Below are positions 17,058-25,284 of a DNA stretch of 64,000 nt, in pieces. A model generated the notes under the pieces. The model was not told where the DNA came from, made no database searches, and saw only the letters and a program-made list of their open reading frames with translations. Location: contig JANYBW010000055.1 of NCBI GenBank assembly GCA_025360585.1, positions 19,592 to 83,591 of the forward strand, written 5' to 3'. Within the stretch, counting starts at the first letter, position 1; each line of letters begins with the position of its first letter. Source of the DNA: Actinomycetes bacterium (GTDB lineage: Bacteria; Actinomycetota; Acidimicrobiia; IMCC26256; PALSA-610). Both the position numbers and the translations under genes were made by a program.

Positions 17058-18524
17058 ATGACGATTCGCAAACGGTGGGGGCGACGAGCCGCCGTCGCAG
17101 CAGCCGCCGCTCTCGGCGGAATCGCGCTCACTCGGACCAAGAGTCGACTCGACGCTTCGTTCGATGCATCACGAACGGCTCGCAGCGCACGGATCGCGCA
17201 GCTCGGCGCCCGCAGAGCGGCCCACACCGCGGTACACAAAGCGCGTCGGACGTTCGCAAGCGAGCAACATCGCATCGAGCTCGATGAGCAACACCAGTTG
17301 CGCAGCGCAGAAGATGTCGCCGCGGTACTCGGAGAAATGAAGGGCGCGTTGATGAAGCTCGGCCAAATGGCGAGCTACCTCGACGAAACCATGCCGGAGC
17401 CAATGCGCGATGCACTTGCATCGTTGCAACAAGACGCGCCGCCGATGAGCGCCGAGCTCGCGGCCTCAGTGATCGCCGCCGAGCTCGGTGCCACCCCCGA
17501 AAAAATCTTTGCGCAATGGGATCCACATCCCATTGCTTCTGCATCCATCGGGCAGGTGCACAAAGCAATCACCCACGATGGTCAAGCTGTCGCGGTCAAG
17601 GTGCAGTATCCCGGAGTCGACCAAGCCATCAAAGCTGATCTCGACAACACAGACATGTTGTTTCGTCTGATCGGTCTCGCGTTTCCTGGCCTCGATCCGA
17701 AGACCGTCGTTATCGAACTTCGCGAACGGCTTTTAGAAGAGCTCGACTATTCCATCGAAGCCCGCAACCAAATGCTCTTCGCGAACTGGTATCGCGATCA
17801 TCCGTTCATTCATATTCCTTCGGTCATCACCGAGCTCTCCACTCCTCGCGTGCTCACGACCAAGCTCGTTGTGGGTGCCCGCTTCGACGAGCTCCTCACG
17901 TGGTCGCGCGCCGAACAAGAACTTGCGGCCGAAACGATTTTTCGTTTCGTATTTCGTAGCATTTATCGCATCGCCGCGTTCAATGGTGATCCGCACCCCG
18001 GCAACTACATCTTCGCGCCGGGTGGCCACGTGACGTTCCTCGACTTCGGATTGGTGAAGCACTACTCACAACCCGAAGTACAACTGTTTTCTGATCTCAT
18101 TCGGGCGATGTGTTTCGAACACGACATCCCAAGGTTTCGAAACCTCATCGAAACCGCGGGGATTTTGCGCGCAGGATCGCCCATCACTGATGAACAGGTC
18201 CGCGACTATTTCGGCCACTTCTATGAGTTTGTGCTCGAGGACAAGTTGGTCACCTTCGACCCGGCATTCGCGTCGAGCACCGTCCGCAAGATGTTTGACC
18301 TCACGAGCCCAAGCGCAGCAGTGGCGAAAGAATCAAACGTGCCCAAGGCGTTCGTCATTACGCAACGCATCAATCTCGGGCTTCATGCGCTCCTCGCACA
18401 ACTCAACGCAACGGCGAATTGGCGGCGTATCGCGGAAGAGCTTTGGCCTTGGGTTGGCGGTGCGCCCTCCACAATGCTCGGCGAACAAGAAGCCGCGTGG
18501 CTTACAGCAAACCCGAAGCCCTAA
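17058..18524 (+). CDS. ABC1/UbiB-family atypical kinase-like protein
   Basis: 488 residues from ATG (MTIRKRWGRR). The N-terminal hydrophobic Ala-rich stretch may attach it to the membrane. UbiB/ADCK signatures: the KxGQ-type ALMKLGQMASYLDE, the Ala-rich loop PIASASIGQVHKA in place of a Gly-rich loop, VAVKVQYPG (VAVK lysine), LEELDYSIEARNQ, FNGDPHPGNY and TFLDFGLVK (DFG). Members support ubiquinone synthesis or isoprenoid-lipid homeostasis through ATPase activity. In this menaquinone organism its partner is unknown, and it is not adjacent to the men cluster. Confidence 0.9.
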   Translation: MTIRKRWGRRAAVAAAAALGGIALTRTKSRLDASFDASRTARSARIAQLGARRAAHTAVHKARRTFASEQHRIELDEQHQLRSAEDVAAVLGEMKGALMKLGQMASYLDETMPEPMRDALASLQQDAPPMSAELAASVIAAELGATPEKIFAQWDPHPIASASIGQVHKAITHDGQAVAVKVQYPGVDQAIKADLDNTDMLFRLIGLAFPGLDPKTVVIELRERLLEELDYSIEARNQMLFANWYRDHPFIHIPSVITELSTPRVLTTKLVVGARFDELLTWSRAEQELAAETIFRFVFRSIYRIAAFNGDPHPGNYIFAPGGHVTFLDFGLVKHYSQPEVQLFSDLIRAMCFEHDIPRFRNLIETAGILRAGSPITDEQVRDYFGHFYEFVLEDKLVTFDPAFASSTVRKMFDLTSPSAAVAKESNVPKAFVITQRINLGLHALLAQLNATANWRRIAEELWPWVGGAPSTMLGEQEAAWLTANPKP

Positions 18525-18851
18525 CGATCCTGCATCCGGCGCCATTGAGGTGTCATCAACGAGTGGCGGTGAGCCTATTGCCGATCGGTGACCCAGTTGC
18601 TGCGAAAACCGTACCGCACCCGCCGCGGGAGCTTCACGTGTGCGCGTATCGAAATCGTGTTTTGAAAATCGCGGTGCCGTCAGACGGCATCGAAGGACCA
18701 TCGGACGTGTTATCAACGGTATATCCGTAGCGATGTTGAATTCCTAGCCGTGCGGGTTCGGTCCGGTGCGCAGCTAGTGGCCTGTGAGCGCCTCAGGGAT
18801 CGCCCCCGACGGTCTCGAGGGCATTCACGGTGATCTCATCCAGCCCGGCGC
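18525..18851. other. Intergenic, no gene seen
   Basis: After the ABC1 stop there is no reading frame with protein-like composition. No hairpin of note was found until the palindrome cluster starting at 18852. Confidence 0.5.
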
Positions 18852-19072
18852 GGACTAGTCCATCATCACTCATTACGACCAAAGGTCTTCACTCATTTGA
18901 GTGAGTGTCCGATAGAAAGCGTGTTGACACACAAACGGCCGGGGCGAGTGACGGATGACAGCCCGACATTAATCACCCTGGCACCGGCCGCCTAGGAGTC
19001 CCGAACCCCAGAAAAAAAGGGACTCCCACAGTGGCCCCACCCGCGATCAAGCGATCAGGCGGGTGGGGCCAC
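18852..19072 (+). ncRNA. Structured noncoding RNA candidate with three successive hairpins
   Basis: The left part has three small palindromes (GGACTAGTCC at 18852, GACCAAAGGTC at 18877, CACTCATTTGAGTG at 18890) and a TTGACA at 18924. Then come hairpin 1 (CGGCCGG 18936-18942 with CCGGCCG 18984-18990), hairpin 2 (GGAGTCCC 18995-19002 with GGGACTCC 19019-19026) and hairpin 3, a 14-bp perfect stem (19031-19044 with 19059-19072) followed by CGTCATTTTCC, terminator-like. CACTCATT occurs twice, 23 bp apart, like a two-site operator. No known RNA family recognised; it may be a small RNA gene or an untranslated leader. Confidence 0.4.
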
Positions 19073-19082
19073 CGTCATTTTC

Positions 19083-19146
19083 CACCCCTCTCAGCCTTTC
19101 CCGGAGCTTTTCGTTCGGATTCCGAAAGTCCGCGCCTACCAGAATT
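19083..19146 (+). repeat. Left arm of about 64-bp inverted repeat flanking AbiEi/DUF559 gene
   Basis: Pairs with 20160-20224 on the opposite strand. A 33-base core (19092-19124 and 20182-20214, containing CCCGGAGCTTTTCGTTCGG) is identical; outer parts differ at about seven positions with one indel. No target-site duplication is obvious. Confidence 0.85.
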
Positions 19147-19197
19147 CCTTGCAGCTGAAGCTGTCACCATTTGACACTATCTGTTACAGTTTTACAT

Positions 19198-20130
19198 GTG
19201 AATCTTGATCGGAGGGCCGCTGACATTTTTTCAGCCCACCATGGTCTCGCCGACACCCCGATGCTCGTTGCTGTCGGCGTTTCACAGTCGGCGATCACCC
19301 GCCGTTGCCACAGCGGAGTGTGGGAGCGCGTCGGCCCAAAGATCTACCGGCTCAACGGCACACCGGAAACCGACCGCCAGAATTTGCTGACTCAAGTGTG
19401 GCTGCATCGAGGACAGGGCCAAGCCGCAGCGTGGGGCATGAGCGCCGCCGCTTTACACGGATTGCCGAACGCTTCGATTCTCCCCGCATCGGTCGTAGTC
19501 GAAGACGAGCGACGGATACGCGGCGATACTCGCGGTCTGCGACGTTCAAGCTCGTTACTCGAACACCACCTGACGGTCGTTGACAAGATCCCTTGCACGA
19601 CCGTCGCCCGAACACTGTTCGACATTGCGGCCACAGTGAGGTTTCAGAACGACGCCGAGCGGATGCTCGATGCGGCACTCGCCCGCCAGCTCGTGACATT
19701 TCAGCAATGCGAACAAGTACTCACAGACCTTGCACAGTCCGGACGCAACGGCGTGTCGCGTTTCCGTGCCATGTTGGATGATCGCGGTGAAGGGCTCGCC
19801 GTTGCCGAAAGTGAGCTCGAGTCAATGTTCGAAGATCTGCTTCGGAAATACGGCATTCCGCTACCCGACCGTCAAATCAATATCCGTACGGACCGTTGGA
19901 TCGGACGTGTCGACTATCGGCTGCCCAACGGAACCCCGATTGAAATCGACAGCCGCCGTCACCATTCAGAACTGGTAGACCGCGATCGAGATCGAGCACG
20001 CGACAACGAGTTGATCGCAGCGGGCGCGATACCACCGTTGCGAATCACGCACCGAGAAATCCGTGATCATCCCGAACGCGTGGCGCGCTGGGTCCGGACT
20101 GCGGCAGCAAGGTTCGCTGCTACCGGCTAG
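19198..20130 (+). CDS. AbiEi-type N-terminal domain plus DUF559-like (Vsr/restriction-fold) protein
   Basis: 310 residues from GTG; TTGACA lies at 19171 and no ribosome site is visible, so translation may be leaderless. The N-terminus LVAVGVSQSAITRRCHSGVWERVGPKIYRL is the winged-helix AbiEi-antitoxin-like domain; the middle has KIPCTTVARTLFDIAA; the C-terminus ESMFEDLLRKYGIPLPDRQ, GRVDYRLPNGTPIEIDSRRHHS and RDNELIAAG is the DUF559 nuclease-fold pattern. These proteins are common actinobacterial orphans of unknown role, suspected in toxin-antitoxin or defence functions. No AbiEii-like toxin gene is adjacent. The gene is the sole occupant of a unit bounded by long inverted repeats. Confidence 0.75.
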   Translation: MNLDRRAADIFSAHHGLADTPMLVAVGVSQSAITRRCHSGVWERVGPKIYRLNGTPETDRQNLLTQVWLHRGQGQAAAWGMSAAALHGLPNASILPASVVVEDERRIRGDTRGLRRSSSLLEHHLTVVDKIPCTTVARTLFDIAATVRFQNDAERMLDAALARQLVTFQQCEQVLTDLAQSGRNGVSRFRAMLDDRGEGLAVAESELESMFEDLLRKYGIPLPDRQINIRTDRWIGRVDYRLPNGTPIEIDSRRHHSELVDRDRDRARDNELIAAGAIPPLRITHREIRDHPERVARWVRTAAARFAATG

Positions 20131-20159
20131 TGCAAGCACCCTCTCCATCGCCCCTAAAA

Positions 20160-20224
20160 AATTCTGGTGGGCGTTCACTTGCGGAATCCGAACGAAAAGC
20201 TCCGGGAAAGGCTGTCGAGGGGTG
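20160..20224 (-). repeat. Right arm of about 64-bp inverted repeat flanking AbiEi/DUF559 gene
   Basis: Reverse complement of the arm at 19083-19146. It starts 29 bp after the gene's stop and ends 22 bp before the stop of the convergent lipoprotein gene, leaving no room for another gene between. Confidence 0.85.
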
Positions 20225-20246
20225 AGTTGGGCGCGTTGGGGTGGGG

Positions 20247-22382
20247 TTAGCCGACGCTGTTGGCGGTGCAGGGTTGCGCGTTGCATACGTCGACGATGGT
20301 CCCGGTGCTGCCGTCGACGTTGCCGGCTCCGGCTCCGTCCGCGCCCAGGAAATGTGATTTCTGTGCGCGATTCTTGGCATCGGCCCGCGGGTCTTCGTGC
20401 GAATCGACCCCACTCGACGGGGCGACATTGCCGAGTGGTGGCGCCGGAGTTCCGCTATCCCAGAACACGATCGCACTGCCGCGTTCGTTGTCACGGGTCG
20501 GATCCATACACGGCACTCCCCACATCGGATCAACGCCGGCAAAACGTCTGGGGATCGTCGCGGGGCAACCCAATCGAGCACCAATCGTGCGAGCTTCGAC
20601 CAACGCGGCCCAATTCGAAACCTGGAAGTCGCCAATGCCGATTTCCATCAACACTTTGTGGCGAGGCGTACCCGGTAGCGGGTTGCCGGTGATGTGGTTC
20701 GCGTAGCCGTTTGCTTCGCCACGATCCCACAACATCTGCAACAACGACAAGCCGATACCGCGTTCGATCACGTTCGGGTACGACGGGTCGTAGACCGCAC
20801 GATACGTATTCCAATCGACGGAACGTTGCAGGAGCGTCGAGTAGTTCATGCCGCTCACGCCCAGCACCGCTCGGGTCCACTCCGCCGAAACCGCGGTCAC
20901 GCCGCCACCCATGACGCCGCCTTGCGAATTTCCGTCGTAATAGACCGCGCCGGTTGCGATGACCGGCGTGCCCGAACTGGTTTGAAATGCTGCGTTGGTC
21001 ACAAGACCAGCAGGCGATTTCACTAACCGTGCAAGCACGATCGTGTTCAGCATTCCTTGTTGCAAACGATCGGCTTCGGTCACCATGTTCGACATATCAC
21101 TCAACGTTGCGATCGCGTTGCCAACGTCTTCGTCGCTCAAACCAATCCACTTCGTTGCACAAAACACGAAGTTATGTTCTTCGCTCATCGCACGGACGTT
21201 GCCCGCGCTCACTTCATCGTTGCTACCCAACAAGCCATGCCCGTACACGCCAGCGCGGCCAGGAGCGATGAGCGCGGCGTGCGGGATATTGCAGATGTAG
21301 CTCGCTTTGTACGTGCCGGTTTGAACGGGTAAACCGTTCGATCCGTATAAGAACCGCGACCCCGAAACGCCATTCTGGTCAAGAAACAAAGGCACATCAA
21401 ACGTGCCCGTAACCCGCCGAACGATCTCGACATCGGGATTGTCCTCGACCAGATCAACTGTAAACGCTGGAGCCCCACTGCCGAGCTGTGCAAACGCGAC
21501 GTCGCGAATGTGCAACATCCGCTCGGAGAGATTACGAGTAGACGCGACCGTGAAATCCCAGCCGATAAACAGTGACGAATCGCGGGCGACACCTGCACTA
21601 CCGAGCTCATTCAAAACCCGTTCGTAGCGGTTGCGTTGCCGTTCGACAGCTTCGACGTTCGTGTGTAAGCGATCGCGGTACGCACGGAAAACGTCGTTCG
21701 CAGGAATCATTGCACCGTGCACGTCGATCAAGTTGCGAAACCCAACGACCATTCGGTGGCCATCGGGGTAATTGCGCGCCGGACGGACATACAACACTTG
21801 ATCGTTCGCGTCGCTGACGCTGGAATCGAGTTCCGCCCAATACGGCCAACGCTGCCCGGTCGTCGCGTCGAGCAACACAACTCCTGCATCGCTGCGCAAC
21901 GACGCCTCGATATTGGTGACGTCGTTGAGTTTCGACGCCGCAAGATCAACGCCGGGAATAAACACGCTGATCGCTTGGCCGGGGCTAAACCCGTCGTTAC
22001 GGTTCCATTCCGCGGGGTCAACCTGCACGCCGCCAGCATTGGTTGGCAACGCCGATCGTGCGAAGTTGATACGACGGCCAGTGCCGGTTGAGCGATCCTC
22101 GACCGTGAAGGTATTCGAAGGAAACGGCAAGAGACAATGCCGAGTATCGAGCGGATCACACGTAGCGGTATTGCCGAGATTGCGCAGAGCAATCGAGCCG
22201 TGCCCAGCCTGGCCTGTGCTTCCCGCGGCGCGACCCGGGGCTAAGACTCCAGGCGGCGTTGCACATCCGGTGACCACAATGCCCAGCCCGACGACAAGCC
22301 CGACGACCGGCCCGATGACCATCACACCGAAACGCCGACCGCGCCTTGGTGCCGAAACCTCTGCATTCGAAATGTTCTGCAT
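20247..22382 (-). CDS. Large lipoprotein with alpha/beta-hydrolase-like domain
   Basis: 711 residues. After a basic start and a hydrophobic helix, VVTGC gives lipobox Cys40. The extracellular part begins CDPLDTRHCLLPFPSNTFTV, a segment found in large secreted hydrolases of actinobacteria and myxobacteria, then an all-beta region up to about 320. From about 365 an alpha/beta-hydrolase fold is suggested: YGHGLLG (380-386, oxyanion region) and nucleophile elbow GNSQGG with Ser486; His in DSHED near the end is a candidate catalytic His. It probably acts on esters at the outer face of the membrane. Substrate unknown. Divergent from the next crotonase gene. Confidence 0.7.
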   Translation of the reverse strand: MQNISNAEVSAPRRGRRFGVMVIGPVVGLVVGLGIVVTGCATPPGVLAPGRAAGSTGQAGHGSIALRNLGNTATCDPLDTRHCLLPFPSNTFTVEDRSTGTGRRINFARSALPTNAGGVQVDPAEWNRNDGFSPGQAISVFIPGVDLAASKLNDVTNIEASLRSDAGVVLLDATTGQRWPYWAELDSSVSDANDQVLYVRPARNYPDGHRMVVGFRNLIDVHGAMIPANDVFRAYRDRLHTNVEAVERQRNRYERVLNELGSAGVARDSSLFIGWDFTVASTRNLSERMLHIRDVAFAQLGSGAPAFTVDLVEDNPDVEIVRRVTGTFDVPLFLDQNGVSGSRFLYGSNGLPVQTGTYKASYICNIPHAALIAPGRAGVYGHGLLGSNDEVSAGNVRAMSEEHNFVFCATKWIGLSDEDVGNAIATLSDMSNMVTEADRLQQGMLNTIVLARLVKSPAGLVTNAAFQTSSGTPVIATGAVYYDGNSQGGVMGGGVTAVSAEWTRAVLGVSGMNYSTLLQRSVDWNTYRAVYDPSYPNVIERGIGLSLLQMLWDRGEANGYANHITGNPLPGTPRHKVLMEIGIGDFQVSNWAALVEARTIGARLGCPATIPRRFAGVDPMWGVPCMDPTRDNERGSAIVFWDSGTPAPPLGNVAPSSGVDSHEDPRADAKNRAQKSHFLGADGAGAGNVDGSTGTIVDVCNAQPCTANSVG

Positions 22383-22483
22383 TCGTGCATCGTAACGAAA
22401 CGCACAAGTCTTGTCATTTCGGACAATCGAGAGGCCAGCTTCCGTAATCTGGAAGCACGCCGCTGAACATCTACCGTGCAGGC

Positions 22484-23317
22484 GTGACTACCGCGATGCC
22501 TTCACCCCAAGCCCCGCTGACGCTCACCGCACCGAATGGCGCGATGACGCGAATCACGCTGAACAACCCAGCGCGGCGCAACGCGTTGTCATTGGCGATG
22601 CTCGAATCGCTCATCGACGCGCTCACCGGTGCCGCCGCGGCCGACCAATGTCGAGTGATCATCATCGATGGTGCTGGCCCGGCGTTTAGCGCGGGCCACG
22701 ATCTCGCCGAGATGCGCATTGAGCGCAACCCCAATTTTTACGACGGCTTGTTCGGGACGTGCACAGCATTGATGCAAACCATCCACGAACTTCGCGTTCC
22801 CGTGATCGCGCAAGTGCACGGAGTGGCGACCGCCGCTGGTTGCCAGTTGGTCGCCGCGTGTGACCTTGCAATCTGCACGGACACGACAAGATTTGCCACT
22901 CCAGGCGTGAACATAGGCCTTTTTTGCAGCACTCCGATGGTTCCCATTTCACGAGCGATCGGCCGCAAACGGGCAATGGAGATGTTGCTGACGGGTTCGA
23001 TGATCGATGCAACCACAGCAGTTTCGTGGGGATTGGTGAATCGTGCCGTTGCTGATTCAGAACTCAACACGGCGTGCGCAGAACTCGCGAACCAAATCGC
23101 ATCTGCGAGCCCGCAAATTGTTGCGATCGGCAAGCGAGCGTTCTGGGCGCAGATCGATGAGCCCGAGCAAGTCGCGTATCAACGGGCAGGCGAAGTCATG
23201 CAGGCCAACGCGATGCTCGACGATGCCCACGAGGGAATGAGCGCATTTCTCGAAAAGCGCTCCCCGCATTGGCCCAGCGAGACCCTCGAAGAACGCGCGC
23301 CGATGGGTGAAAGGTAA
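22484..23317 (+). CDS. Crotonase-fold protein, ECHDC3-like, lacking both catalytic Glu residues
   Basis: 277 residues from GTG. Crotonase features: LNNPARRNALSLAML, the oxyanion-hole AFSAGHDLAEM and VHGVATAAGCQLVAACDLAI. The positions of the two catalytic Glu residues of enoyl-CoA hydratase hold Gln121 and Gly141 (FATPGVNIGLF), as in the ECHDC3 group, so it is unlikely to be an ordinary hydratase. The last residues, roughly ERAPMGER, are encoded by the end of a dispersed repeat (copy 2), meaning the repeat has replaced or extended the original C-terminus. Confidence 0.8.
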   Translation: MTTAMPSPQAPLTLTAPNGAMTRITLNNPARRNALSLAMLESLIDALTGAAAADQCRVIIIDGAGPAFSAGHDLAEMRIERNPNFYDGLFGTCTALMQTIHELRVPVIAQVHGVATAAGCQLVAACDLAICTDTTRFATPGVNIGLFCSTPMVPISRAIGRKRAMEMLLTGSMIDATTAVSWGLVNRAVADSELNTACAELANQIASASPQIVAIGKRAFWAQIDEPEQVAYQRAGEVMQANAMLDDAHEGMSAFLEKRSPHWPSETLEERAPMGER

Positions 23318-23437
23318 TCCGATGCAAGAATCCTGTTTCGCGCTCTCGTCGCTGCGCTCCGGGGCCGCTCGGGCCGCGGGCGGCGCCGCGCTTCGTCGAG
23401 ATCAGCCAGAATCCGTCGCCTTTGGGCGCGCCTTCTA
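23289..23437 (-). repeat. Dispersed MITE-like repeat, copy 2 (149 bp), inverted
   Basis: Reverse orientation relative to copies at 8263 and 46834, to which it is very similar along its whole length. It overlaps the final codons of the upstream crotonase gene and ends six bases before the GTG start proposed for the MFS gene. Confidence 0.85.
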
Positions 23438-23443
23438 AGACGC

Positions 23444-24712
23444 GTGCCGCCGCCAGCAGAAAATCCAGCGGTAATCCCTGTGAAAACCCCAGCAAAAACA
23501 AGCGCTTTTGCCGCGATGCACAGCCGTTCTTTCGCGTTCGTGTGGACGGGCGGTTTCGTTTCAAACGTGGGCACATGGATGCAAGCAACTGCGCTGGGCT
23601 ACTACACGGCGCACCTCACTAAAAGTGCGGCGTGGTCCGCGCTCGTTGCCGCAGCCGAGTTCGCACCGACTGCATTGTTGGGCCCAATTGGCGGTGCGAT
23701 GGCAGATCGCTACTCGCGCAAAACCATTTTCATGACCATCACGATCATCCAAGGTGTTCTCGCCGGAATCCTCACGTTGATCATGTCCACGACCACTCTC
23801 GGCGCCCCCGTCATCGCGCTGTACGCACTCGCGAACGGCTGCACCTTCGCCATTGGTTTTCCGTCGTTTCAATCAGTGATGCCCGAGCTCGTTGCGCCCG
23901 AGGCGTTGAGTAGCGCGATCGGTTTGAGTTCGGCATCGTGGAACTTCGGTCGCGTCGTCGGCCCGACCGTCACGGCGCTGTTGTACGCGCCCCTGGGAAT
24001 CGCCTGGATTTTGGGAATCAATGCCATCAGTTTCGCGGCCGTCGTAGTGGCTCTCATTACCGTCACGATTCCCAAACGAACCGTGAAACGCATTCCGATT
24101 TTCGCGTCGATTCGCGAAGGATTCCTATTCGTACGCAACGAACCCGGCTTGCGGGTAATGATCCAATCGTTGTGCTGGAACACCTTGTGGCTCGCGCCGT
24201 TTATTGGGCTGATTCCGGCGATGGTCGAAAAAGAATTCGGTGGCGGCGAGCACGCAACCGGTTGGCTGATTACTGCGCAGGGCGCCGGCGCCGTAGTGAC
24301 TGGCTTGATGTTCGCTCGCGCGGTGCAGCGTTACGGGGTGCGACAATTGATGGTCGGCTCGATGCTCACCATTCCGTGCACGCTGATCTTGTACGCCGCT
24401 TCGCCGAACGTTTACGTAGCAATTCTGCCAATGTTTCTTACTGGTTTGGCGTACTTCGGCGCGCTTTCGAGTTTCTCGAACATCGCCCAACTGCGCGCGC
24501 CAGCTGAACTGCGCGGACGGGTGCTTTCACTCAACCAAGTTGCGTTAGGAACGTTTTACGCAATCGCGCTCAATGTGCAAGGCCCGCTCGGCGACGCGTT
24601 CGGAGTGCGCACCGTCACCGCGGGCGCTGCCGTCATTTCACTCTGTGGCTTGGGGTACATGCGGCTGCGACGGCCGGGCATCACGCTCGCCGTCATGAGC
24701 GACACTCCATAA
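23444..24712 (+). CDS. MFS transporter (EntS/DUF894-like exporter)
   Basis: 422 residues with about twelve hydrophobic helices. MFS signatures: FVWTGGFVSNVGTWMQATAL in helix 1, GPIGGAMADRYSRKT in the 2-3 loop, and LRAPAELRGRVLSLNQVALGTFYAI, typical of the enterobactin-exporter-like branch. It is a proton-linked exporter of unknown substrate. The start is uncertain: GTG at 23444 abuts the dispersed repeat, GTG at 23480 and ATG at 23516 are alternatives, and none has a strong ribosome site. The 3' end overlaps the convergent membrane-protein gene by 75 bp. Confidence 0.85.
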   Translation: MPPPAENPAVIPVKTPAKTSAFAAMHSRSFAFVWTGGFVSNVGTWMQATALGYYTAHLTKSAAWSALVAAAEFAPTALLGPIGGAMADRYSRKTIFMTITIIQGVLAGILTLIMSTTTLGAPVIALYALANGCTFAIGFPSFQSVMPELVAPEALSSAIGLSSASWNFGRVVGPTVTALLYAPLGIAWILGINAISFAAVVVALITVTIPKRTVKRIPIFASIREGFLFVRNEPGLRVMIQSLCWNTLWLAPFIGLIPAMVEKEFGGGEHATGWLITAQGAGAVVTGLMFARAVQRYGVRQLMVGSMLTIPCTLILYAASPNVYVAILPMFLTGLAYFGALSSFSNIAQLRAPAELRGRVLSLNQVALGTFYAIALNVQGPLGDAFGVRTVTAGAAVISLCGLGYMRLRRPGITLAVMSDTP

Positions 24713-25189
24713 CGCACCACAGCACACGACACAGAACTCCACCGCGCAGACCAGTTGGGCTGCCCACATCCGCCCGACAACACCGGGATCGACAACAACG
24801 GCGGTAATCGGCGCGCTCAGAAACGCGACCCCCGCAATCAACGCGCAGTAAAGCCCGCGGGTGCGGCGATAGAACAGCCCGACTGAGCCAAAGAATGCGG
24901 CGCCCCAAAAGATGGTCGAGATGAGCTGCGCGAACATCGAAAGATCAGCTTCACCAACCGAAACGGTGGGCGTCACCAGCGTCCCGATCCCGCACAGCAC
25001 GAACCCCGCGACAACGACACCGATCGCGATGCGGTCCGGGACTTCGCCAACGACGCGGTCGGAGCTTCGATACGCGCTCGCAAACCGGCGCAGCCCCGGC
25101 AGTACTTCGGGAAGTTGATCCGCCGGCGTATTCGCCTGGCGAGCGGGAAACGCAACAATGCGATTCCGTGCGGGCAGCTCCGAGTCCAT
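24638..25189 (-). CDS. Hypothetical membrane protein with four predicted helices
   Basis: 183 residues from ATG (MDSELPARN). After a 60-residue polar N-terminus come four hydrophobic segments: IAIGVVVAGFVLCGIGTLV, SMFAQLISTIFWGAAFFGSV, GLYCALIAGVAFLSAPITAV and AAQLVCAVEFCVVCCGALWS. No family recognised. The 3' 75 bp are antisense to the end of the MFS gene. It is divergent from the crotonase gene at 25285. Confidence 0.55.
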   Translation of the reverse strand: MDSELPARNRIVAFPARQANTPADQLPEVLPGLRRFASAYRSSDRVVGEVPDRIAIGVVVAGFVLCGIGTLVTPTVSVGEADLSMFAQLISTIFWGAAFFGSVGLFYRRTRGLYCALIAGVAFLSAPITAVVVDPGVVGRMWAAQLVCAVEFCVVCCGALWSVAHDGERDARPSQPHVPQATE

Positions 25190-25284
25190 CTTTGAATGAT
25201 CGTGTCGTGCCGCGGTCGACTGGAGACCCAATCGTGATCTCCGATACCGTCGCAACACAACACAAGCGACCTTTGGAGGCCATC

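Noticed and set aside
18924..19072. Known riboswitch, RNase P, tmRNA or 6S RNA
   Set aside because: None of the conserved cores of these RNAs could be found; left as an unassigned structured candidate.
19198..20130. Complete AbiE toxin-antitoxin pair
   Set aside because: No AbiEii-like nucleotidyltransferase gene is adjacent; the next genes belong to other functions.
21717..22091. Long plus-strand frame antisense to the lipoprotein gene
   Set aside because: Codon pattern and composition are those of a mirror of the real gene; no ribosome site or domain.
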